A stretch of 11,698 bases of DNA from DRLZ01 sp036478815 (GTDB lineage: Bacteria; Pseudomonadota; Gammaproteobacteria; Methylococcales; DRLZ01). Within the stretch, counting starts at the first letter, position 1; each line of letters begins with the position of its first letter. Both the position numbers and the translations under genes were made by a program. Under the pieces are notes generated by a model. The model worked only from the letters and a program-made list of their open reading frames with translations, had not been told where the DNA came from and ran no database searches. Positions 1 to 5,745 of this stretch are shown here, piece after piece. The DNA lies in contig JAZGEP010000181.1 in assembly GCA_036478815.1 (NCBI GenBank), positions 1-11,698 of the forward strand. Reading direction: 5' to 3'.

Positions 1-1
1 C

Positions 2-100
2 AAAGTGATTTTGTCGTTACGAGCACTGGTTCAATCAAAAGGGCGTTGGCAACAATTTTGGGGGAATATTGAGCAATATGGCGCACAAGTGTGTTTGTAG
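2..100 (+). CDS. Possible 3' end of an unidentified upstream gene (partial)
   Basis: The second forward frame is open from the window edge to a TAG at 98-100. It encodes about 32 residues rich in Trp, Gln and Arg, including RALVQSKGRWQQFWGNIEQY. The composition looks protein-like and the stop is followed by non-coding-looking DNA, so this may be the carboxy terminus of a gene starting outside the window. I do not recognise the family; basic tails ending in KGRW are seen in some glycosyltransferases, but that is only a resemblance. The first frame is also open, to a TGA at 70-72, and encodes a plausible tail, so the frame choice is uncertain. Confidence 0.3.
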   Translation, partial: KVILSLRALVQSKGRWQQFWGNIEQYGAQVCL

Positions 101-317
101 GATGACATTATTTTAAATCAGCACCCCCATACACGTTCCATAAGTAACGAGGATTTAATGACTTTTGGAAGTTGTTAAATTCTCGCTTCTAAGTTTGAAG
201 ATGACACATCTAAAATCACAAGCAAACTGACCAAAGAGGCACATTATGAGTGGTAGAGCAGATCACCAAACATCTCAACATAATCAAATCAATGAATGTC
301 ACTGACAGGTGGAGGTT
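101..317. other. Upstream intergenic region of the DUF11/C25 gene
   Basis: This AT-rich stretch separates the possible upstream gene end from the large peptidase gene. Apart from the 19-codon ORF at 246-305 and a six-codon ATG-to-TAA run after a GAGG near 150-180, I see no gene. I found no convincing sigma-70 pair and no RNA gene. The promoter of the downstream gene presumably lies here. Confidence 0.4.
246..305 (+). CDS. Possible 19-aa leader peptide upstream of the C25 gene
   Basis: ATG at 246 is preceded by an AAAGAGG Shine-Dalgarno-like run about seven bases upstream and opens 19 codons, starting MSGRADHQTSQH and ending ECH, before TGA at 303-305. The stop lies only 12 bases before the preferred ATG (318) of the large peptidase gene. 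That spacing would allow translational coupling or an upstream-ORF control role. The peptide is hydrophilic, rich in His, Gln and Asn, and matches no family I know. A chance ORF is quite possible at this length; the ribosome site and the spacing are the only support. Confidence 0.25.
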   Translation: MSGRADHQTSQHNQINECH

Positions 318-320
318 ATG
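307..320 (+). promoter_or_regulatory. Ribosome binding site deciding the C25 gene start at 318
   Basis: A GGTGGAGGT run sits just upstream of ATG 318-320 at usual Shine-Dalgarno spacing. The in-frame GTG at 309 lies inside this purine run and has no ribosome site of its own at proper distance, so ATG 318 is the better start. Confidence 0.6.
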
Positions 321-3300
321 AGTTCAATAATCAAGCGATTTTCTGTATCGACTATTCGCATCGGTTACACAGAACAGAGTGTAATACAGAGAGATAACAT
401 TTTTTCAAGAGCTAATCCCATTGTTCCATTGAAATCAATGCTTGCTGTTGTTTATTTATCAATAGTTTTCTCTTGGCTGACTTCTATTATCGCTACACAT
501 AATAAATTTAGAAAATCATTCGGATTGCATGGTTTTTTAAAGATAGTGCCACTAACGTGTTTACTTTTTTTACCGATACTAACACAAGCCTCAACCCTGG
601 ATTGGGATGTTGAAGGATGGGCGGCAGGTACTACCACTCAATCCTATACCAATGTTGATGGTTCGGGTGTTGATATTACTGTAACTATGACGGGGGATAT
701 TGCACGATTTGACAATGGTACTCCTGTGAGTCTGGCAAATAGACTGGATTTAAGCGCACAATTTAATACAGCCACAGAAACTATACTGACTACTATTGTA
801 TTTTCTTCACCCGTTAAACTTAGCAATCTAAGAATACGAGATATCGATTTTATTGCTAATGATTTTGATGATAGGATCATCATTTCAGGAAAGAATACAG
901 CGGGAACGACTGTATTGCCAAATGACGTCATTAGAGGGAGCAATATTAATGAAAATGCACCAGGAGATTATGAAGCTGATACGCTTGGTGTAGGTGACAA
1001 TGATGCAAGATCCTTTTTAACATTTAGTTTTGATGATGTAGCCATTACCGAATTTAGTTTTCAATATACTAATGGTGCATCAGCGCCGGCTGATCCAGAT
1101 GGGCAGCATATATTATTAAACAATATAGAATTTTTTCTTTCAACACCTAGTCTAACGATTGATAAAACATCAACCACTAGCAGTGGTACAGTTGTTTCTG
1201 GTGATACGATTACCTATACAATTGAAGTTGAAAATGACGCTGCCGCATCTGGAGATGCCACTAATGTCGTGCTTTCCGATGTCTTGCCTGCAGGCGTTAC
1301 TTATGTTGCGAGTTCCGCACAAAAAACCTACCCAAATTCAACGACGAGTACCTATACATCTCCCAATTTAGGTCCGGCCGATGTCGATGGTGTTACCACT
1401 GAGACGCTCTCTTTTAATACGACAAGTGTTCTTCCTGTCGGTGCAATTTTGGATACGTATCGATTCGATGTAAGCGGTGATTCACTTGGTGCTAGCTGGC
1501 ATAGCGAGATCGATTTAATAGCAACTTATCCAGGAGGAACAGCGTTTACCTTGGATTTTGGTGATGACTTGGGGTTCCCTACTAATGGTGGCACTTATTC
1601 GGTGACGCAGGGATCAACCAATGTGTCAGGGACAGCGATTGGTGTTTACCAATTTATATGGACTGAAGATTTTAATGATGATGGTATTGATAATGCTGTC
1701 TCGAATGCCACTTTTACGATTGAATATTTTGTACCCACAACGACAACAGATGCTGCTAATCCACCAGCAAATATGGTGACAGCAGCAGATAACATCACAC
1801 TTAAACCAGGTGAAAAGCTGACGGTTACCTTTGATGTCACTGTAGATGCAGGTGTTGCCTCCGGTACACTGACCAACACTGCTACAGCCAATAGTAATGA
1901 AACCAGTGCAATCTCTGATACGGCTGTAGATACTGTTGTCACCACCCCCGTGACCTTAAGCAGTTTCCAGGCACTTGCGGGAGATGTTGCAGGTGCTGTT
2001 AATTTTAATTGGACGACTGCCACCGAAGTCGGCAATGTCGCTTTTAATCTGTACCAACGGATAGACAGTGAATGGGTGTTGATCAATGACCAGCCGATCC
2101 CATCTCAGGTGATTGATTCCATTCAGACTCAGCATTATAGTTACCAGGCTGATGAGCTGGATAGCAGTATATTTGGCATCGAAGATATTGATCTTTATGG
2201 AACAGCCGTCATGCATGGCCCTTTTCAGTTGAACCGGGTAATCGGTACCAGCAATCAACAATTCCTCAAGAAACGTCGATCTGAGAATCTGCGTAGCGGT
2301 CGACAATCAGCCAAGTCGGTTAATCAACAGACACCTGCAAGTATCGATTGGAAGGCGATTGGTCAAGAGCATCGCAACAACAAACAAGAGCGCAGATTTT
2401 ATCGGCAAGAGCAGATGATAGAGAAGATGAATAAACTGGGTGATGAAGCGGCAGAGGAAGATTTATCGGTGTGGTCGGGTGACCTGAAAGTACTTAAACA
2501 ACAGCGCATCAATGTGGCTTATCAGCAGTCTAGCTGGGTAGAAAAAGTTGCTAGTGTCTTGGTGGCTCTTTTGATCAGCCCGGCACAAGCAGCTCCTGAA
2601 TTGATAACAACTTCAGAAACACAGCAGATTATTCCGTCTGCCTTAACTCAGACGGTCTCGGCGCTGACTGTGCCGAAACAGCAACTTCCCAACAATGTGA
2701 CAGAGCTCATGAATCTGAGTGTACAAACAACAGGGATATATCGTGTTACTCATGAACAATTACTAGCTGAGGGTTTAGACCTGAGTCGCATCAAACCGAA
2801 TTGGATTACCCTGCGTAATCAAGGTCAGGAAGTACCGATTACTGTGCATCTGCAAAGGACTGAGGAAGAGGATGGCGAGAAACATGACGCATGGCATAGC
2901 CAATGGGATGGCAAACAACAGGGCAAAAGATATCGCAGAAAGCATCAAAAATTTCATAACAAATTGCGTAGCAAAAAATTTGGTGCAGGCAGTTATATTG
3001 AATTTTATGGTGAAGCCATCAACTCGTTATACACTGATCGTAATATTTATACCCTGAGTCTTAATAAATCCGGTGGATTACGTAGTGACATTGATAATAG
3101 CGCCATCCCAGCGTCAGCTGCCTTGTCTTACTTTATGAACACAGTGACTGTTGAACCTAAGGGTGAGTACAGTTTTGCCAATCCGGGTGACGATCCCTGG
3201 TATTCCAAGCGAATTCTTGCCTTTAATACTAAAACCGTAGCCTTGCCCATTACCCTTGAGGGATACGTGGCTAACCCTGATCCACATTCATGGAATGATG

Positions 3301-4892
3301 CTATTCGTTATTCAGTGTCCTTGTGGGGAGGGCTTAATTTCCCCGGCAACAGCGTCACACAACCCGATCATCATGTCATTGTAGCCATTAATGGTGAGCA
3401 ACATGCTGATGAGATCTTTGACGGGATTATCAATCGAAAAATTGCTGGTACTATAGCGAGCATCAAAGAAGGGCTGAATACCATTAGTGTGACCCTTCCG
3501 GCTGATACCTCATATTTTGCTGATCTTATTAATATTGAAAGATGGCAAATCACTTACCCGAAGCATTTTCATACAAACGGTAGTGGCTTGGCTTTTAGAG
3601 CTGCGGGTACAAAATATCAAGTGACTGGTCTGGATAGTGATGAAATTGTTGTGTATCGGCGGGCCAGTAACGGTGCGCTGACTCAGCTTAATACACTGGA
3701 TATCGACTGTGGCAGTTCAAATGACTGTCGTGTGAACTTTGCGGGCGATGGTCAGCTGGCAGATTACTTTGTAAAAACAGTTGCAACAATACTGACCCCC
3801 AGTTCTTTTGAGCCTGTCCCAGAATACGACAATATCAAAACAGGAAAAGCAGAACTGCTTATTATCAGCAGCCCCGACTTTATCGATGAATTATATGACT
3901 CGGAAGCAATCTTGAATCCGAATCAAAGCTATGCCAGCGTTAAAATAGTTGATGTTGAAACAATCTACGCACAATTTGGTGATCATCTGGTCGATGCACA
4001 TGCTATCGACGATTATATTCAATATGCTTATCAGCACTTGAGAACCCGTCATGTTTTAATTGTCGGCGGGGACAGCTACGATCCAAACGGATATTTAGGT
4101 TTAGGAGCGATAAGCTTTGTACCAACCCTCTATACCGCAACTGACAACTTGATTAAATGGGCTCCGGTTGATGCCTTATATGGCGATATTGATGGTGATT
4201 TTGTTCCCGATCTGGCTATTGGACGATTACCAGTTCGCACCCAGGCTGAATTACAAACAATCTTGGTTAAAATCCAAGACTACTATGATCGCGATTACGA
4301 TAAAATCGTTGTTTTTGCCAGTGATGCTTTCGATGTTAACCAGAATTACGATTTCAAAGCCGATGCGCAGACATTAATTGCTGACCATTTTTCTGAGTGG
4401 CAGGTGACGCGAGCCCATATAGATGATTTGGGTAGTAGTGCTGCCAATACACGACTCATAGATAGCATTAATGCAGGAGTAGCGTTGACCGGTTTTATTG
4501 GTCATTCAGCGCCGTCGCAATGGACATTTAACACGCCTTCGTTGTTGAAAGCCTCTGATTTGGCAGCATTAACCAATCGTGGCAAGCCGACTGTTGTGGC
4601 GCAACTGGGTTGTTGGAATACCTATTATGTGAGCCCGCATGAAAATACCATGGGACACCAATTCATGCTCAATGGCGACCGTGGAGCTGTCGCTGTTCTC
4701 GGAGCCAGTACACTGACCAAAGCAGTATCCGAGCGATTATTAGCCAAAGAGATATTCGCGCGTTTACAGACTGGCGTATTATTGGGTGATGCTATACTCG
4801 AAGGAAAACGCGCTTATGCGCAATCTAATCAGGGTCAAAAAGACGTACTATTAGGTTGGACTTTGCTGGGGCATCCGGGGTTGATTATGTAA
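318..4892 (+). CDS. Secreted DUF11 protein fused to gingipain-type C25 cysteine peptidase
   Basis: This predicted exported 1524-residue protein probably cleaves proteins outside the cell or at its surface. The amino end has two hydrophobic segments, about 41-60 and 72-91; the second looks like a Sec signal peptide cut after TQA (91). A beta-rich unknown domain follows (93-275). A DUF11 domain (277-544) is interrupted at about 361-477 by a second beta-rich insert. A module beginning VTLSSF with TTATEVGN (545-650) is the type often placed before C25 domains. A charged Arg/Lys/Gln-rich stretch then leads to a second signal-like segment, VEKVASVLVALLISPAQAA (741-759). The gingipain propeptide-like region starts near 798. 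The peptidase C25 domain covers 1178-1524, with candidate catalytic His1396 (GHSAP) and Cys1432 (LGCWN). The 36-residue His-Cys spacing is like the family's dyad. No PEP-CTERM, LPXTG or other sorting tail is seen; the protein ends at the LLGHP motif, normally LLGDP. Family assignment is firm; substrate is unknown. Confidence 0.88.
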   Translation: MSSIIKRFSVSTIRIGYTEQSVIQRDNIFSRANPIVPLKSMLAVVYLSIVFSWLTSIIATHNKFRKSFGLHGFLKIVPLTCLLFLPILTQASTLDWDVEGWAAGTTTQSYTNVDGSGVDITVTMTGDIARFDNGTPVSLANRLDLSAQFNTATETILTTIVFSSPVKLSNLRIRDIDFIANDFDDRIIISGKNTAGTTVLPNDVIRGSNINENAPGDYEADTLGVGDNDARSFLTFSFDDVAITEFSFQYTNGASAPADPDGQHILLNNIEFFLSTPSLTIDKTSTTSSGTVVSGDTITYTIEVENDAAASGDATNVVLSDVLPAGVTYVASSAQKTYPNSTTSTYTSPNLGPADVDGVTTETLSFNTTSVLPVGAILDTYRFDVSGDSLGASWHSEIDLIATYPGGTAFTLDFGDDLGFPTNGGTYSVTQGSTNVSGTAIGVYQFIWTEDFNDDGIDNAVSNATFTIEYFVPTTTTDAANPPANMVTAADNITLKPGEKLTVTFDVTVDAGVASGTLTNTATANSNETSAISDTAVDTVVTTPVTLSSFQALAGDVAGAVNFNWTTATEVGNVAFNLYQRIDSEWVLINDQPIPSQVIDSIQTQHYSYQADELDSSIFGIEDIDLYGTAVMHGPFQLNRVIGTSNQQFLKKRRSENLRSGRQSAKSVNQQTPASIDWKAIGQEHRNNKQERRFYRQEQMIEKMNKLGDEAAEEDLSVWSGDLKVLKQQRINVAYQQSSWVEKVASVLVALLISPAQAAPELITTSETQQIIPSALTQTVSALTVPKQQLPNNVTELMNLSVQTTGIYRVTHEQLLAEGLDLSRIKPNWITLRNQGQEVPITVHLQRTEEEDGEKHDAWHSQWDGKQQGKRYRRKHQKFHNKLRSKKFGAGSYIEFYGEAINSLYTDRNIYTLSLNKSGGLRSDIDNSAIPASAALSYFMNTVTVEPKGEYSFANPGDDPWYSKRILAFNTKTVALPITLEGYVANPDPHSWNDAIRYSVSLWGGLNFPGNSVTQPDHHVIVAINGEQHADEIFDGIINRKIAGTIASIKEGLNTISVTLPADTSYFADLINIERWQITYPKHFHTNGSGLAFRAAGTKYQVTGLDSDEIVVYRRASNGALTQLNTLDIDCGSSNDCRVNFAGDGQLADYFVKTVATILTPSSFEPVPEYDNIKTGKAELLIISSPDFIDELYDSEAILNPNQSYASVKIVDVETIYAQFGDHLVDAHAIDDYIQYAYQHLRTRHVLIVGGDSYDPNGYLGLGAISFVPTLYTATDNLIKWAPVDALYGDIDGDFVPDLAIGRLPVRTQAELQTILVKIQDYYDRDYDKIVVFASDAFDVNQNYDFKADAQTLIADHFSEWQVTRAHIDDLGSSAANTRLIDSINAGVALTGFIGHSAPSQWTFNTPSLLKASDLAALTNRGKPTVVAQLGCWNTYYVSPHENTMGHQFMLNGDRGAVAVLGASTLTKAVSERLLAKEIFARLQTGVLLGDAILEGKRAYAQSNQGQKDVLLGWTLLGHPGLIM

Positions 4893-4939
4893 ATCAGAGG
4901 CCACTTGATTGGGTTTAATATAAATAAAATTACATTGGT

Positions 4940-4969
4940 TTGATCGTTGCGTAAATGATACACTATGAT
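4940..4969 (+). promoter_or_regulatory. Candidate sigma-70 promoter for the lasso precursor
   Basis: TTGATC (4940-4945) and TATGAT (4964-4969) are separated by 18 bases. They lie in the gap after the peptidase gene, about 85 bases before the precursor ATG. An overlapping pair, TTGGTT (4935-4940) and TACACT (4959-4964), is also possible. The site suggests the precursor is transcribed on its own rather than only by readthrough. It is a pattern match only. Confidence 0.4.
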
Positions 4970-5055
4970 TAGTTGTGCTGAGCTGACTAGATCTGTGAAT
5001 TGGAAAAGCAAAACTGTTAGTAGTCATAATGAATTAATGAATCCAGAGACCGGAT

Positions 5056-5241
5056 ATGAACGAAAGCCAGAAGATAGACCTTAAAACTGATCATTTAAAC
5101 CCATTGACACTTAATAAAAACCAAACAAAAAAACCATATGTATCGCCCAGGTTAGAGAAGTTCGGAAGGTTTAGAGATTTAACGTTATCAGGAAGCCCAG
5201 GACCTGGTGATAGTGCCGGTTCGATGACTCTTCAAAATTAG
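5056..5241 (+). CDS. Lasso-type RiPP precursor peptide (A protein)
   Basis: This encodes a 61-residue precursor with a leader and a short core. The leader carries the lasso motif YxxPxLxxxGxxxxxT as Tyr28, Pro31, Leu33, Gly37 and Thr43. In known systems the RRE protein (B1) binds the Y/P/L part, and the conserved Thr is the penultimate leader residue. That places cleavage after Leu44 and gives a 17-residue core, SGSPGPGDSAGSMTLQN. The core has one acidic residue, Asp52 at core position 8, so the expected product is an isopeptide ring between the Ser45 amine and the Asp52 side chain. The nine-residue tail has no aromatic residue to act as a plug; Met57, Leu59 and Gln60 are its bulkiest residues. 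The ribosome site is weak (AGAGACC). A candidate promoter lies upstream and the cyclase gene follows after 504 bases. Leader recognition is seen directly; the ring and cleavage site are inferred. Confidence 0.8.
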   Translation: MNESQKIDLKTDHLNPLTLNKNQTKKPYVSPRLEKFGRFRDLTLSGSPGPGDSAGSMTLQN

Positions 5242-5262
5242 TAACGTCTCATTATTTACCAG

Positions 5263-5286
5263 CCTCCTAGACAATCGGCTAAGAGG
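5263..5286 (+). terminator. Stem-loop after the precursor gene (attenuator or mRNA-end candidate)
   Basis: CCTCCTAG (5263-5270) pairs with CTAAGAGG (5279-5286) at seven of eight positions around an 8-base loop, 22 bases after the precursor stop. No T-run follows, so it is not a classic intrinsic terminator. A hairpin here could stabilise the precursor mRNA end or reduce readthrough into the cyclase gene, keeping precursor in excess over enzyme. Confidence 0.4.
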
Positions 5287-5330
5287 TATGAAAATATAAC
5301 TTTCAAGCGCTTAACTTTAAGTTATTGATG

Positions 5331-5359
5331 TTTAATTCCATATGATAAATTGAATTAAA
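5331..5359. repeat. Inverted repeat TTTAATTC-N13-GAATTAAA
   Basis: The eight-base arms at 5331-5338 and 5352-5359 are perfect inverted copies separated by 13 bases. The site lies about 20 bases upstream of the candidate cyclase promoter, so it could be a dimeric regulator site. It is AT-rich and chance is possible. Confidence 0.3.
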
Positions 5360-5380
5360 ATTCTACACAATACTTGTAGG

Positions 5381-5409
5381 TTATTGTTTGCGCATTTCCT
5401 AAGTATATT
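5381..5409 (+). promoter_or_regulatory. Candidate promoter for the cyclase gene
   Basis: TTATTG (5381-5386) and TATATT (5404-5409) are separated by 17 bases, an acceptable sigma-70 arrangement. If used, it would give the cyclase mRNA a leader of roughly 330 bases containing the palindromes at 5450-5462 and 5570-5590. It is a pattern match in AT-rich DNA. Confidence 0.3.
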
Positions 5410-5449
5410 GAGTGTTATTTTCAACAAGTACAGTAATCATCTGAAGTTT

Positions 5450-5462
5450 CCTGATCATCAGG
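5450..5462. repeat. Perfect short palindrome CCTGATCATCAGG
   Basis: Arms CCTGAT and ATCAGG flank a single central C. It lies downstream of the candidate cyclase promoter, where an operator or small RNA hairpin could act. No regulator gene is in the window to pair with it. Confidence 0.3.
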
Positions 5463-5569
5463 GTCAAGAGTACGCAATAGCTGTATGCTGGGATTGTATT
5501 TAAGCGGTGCTTGCCCTGTTGATAGCAACCCTCCATTTTTCTATCGTGAGAAAGTCGCATTTAATAACC

Positions 5570-5590
5570 TGAAAAATATGATATTTTTCA
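5570..5590. repeat. Perfect 21-bp palindrome TGAAAAATAT-G-ATATTTTTCA
   Basis: Two ten-base arms are exact inverted copies around one central base. A palindrome this long with a one-base centre is better suited to a dimeric DNA-binding protein than to an RNA hairpin. It lies about 155 bases before the cyclase start. AT richness raises the chance of coincidence, but the match is perfect. Confidence 0.4.
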
Positions 5591-5745
5591 TTAGGATAGA
5601 ACATGCGCTCAATCTTGCCACAAACAATAATTATGAAACTTCAGTAATCATGTCTAAAAGGCGATAACTTCATAGTTTTAGTCCTTTGCCGAGCATCGTC
5701 TGTATTGATGTGCGTACTAATCTTTTCACTGTAATGTTATGAGCT

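Larger units (their letters stand above)
5242..5745. other. Non-coding spacer between precursor and cyclase, rich in inverted repeats
   Basis: I find no supportable gene in these 504 bases. The one 60-codon frame (5485-5667) has no ribosome site and its product resembles nothing. The region holds a stem-loop just after the precursor (5263-5286), three further inverted repeats (5331-5359, 5450-5462, 5570-5590) and a candidate promoter (5381-5409). There is no B1 (RRE) gene here, although it often sits beside the precursor in lasso clusters. Confidence 0.6.

Noticed and set aside
309..317. GTG at 309 as start of the C25 gene
   Set aside because: It lies inside the Shine-Dalgarno-like GGTGGAGG run that serves ATG 318 and has no ribosome site of its own.
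1646..2306. Minus-strand frames of 146 and 116 codons within the DUF11 region
   Set aside because: They lie wholly opposite well-supported coding sequence and have no recognisable domain.
4840..4892. PEP-CTERM, LPXTG or Por-type sorting tail on the C25 protein
   Set aside because: The protein stops at the end of the peptidase domain (LLGHPGLIM) with no extra domain, hydrophobic helix or basic tail.
5485..5667. A 60-codon frame between precursor and cyclase as a small gene or a B1 (RRE) protein
   Set aside because: It has no ribosome site, shows no RRE-like pattern and overlaps a perfect palindrome; B1 proteins are also usually longer, about 80-100 residues.
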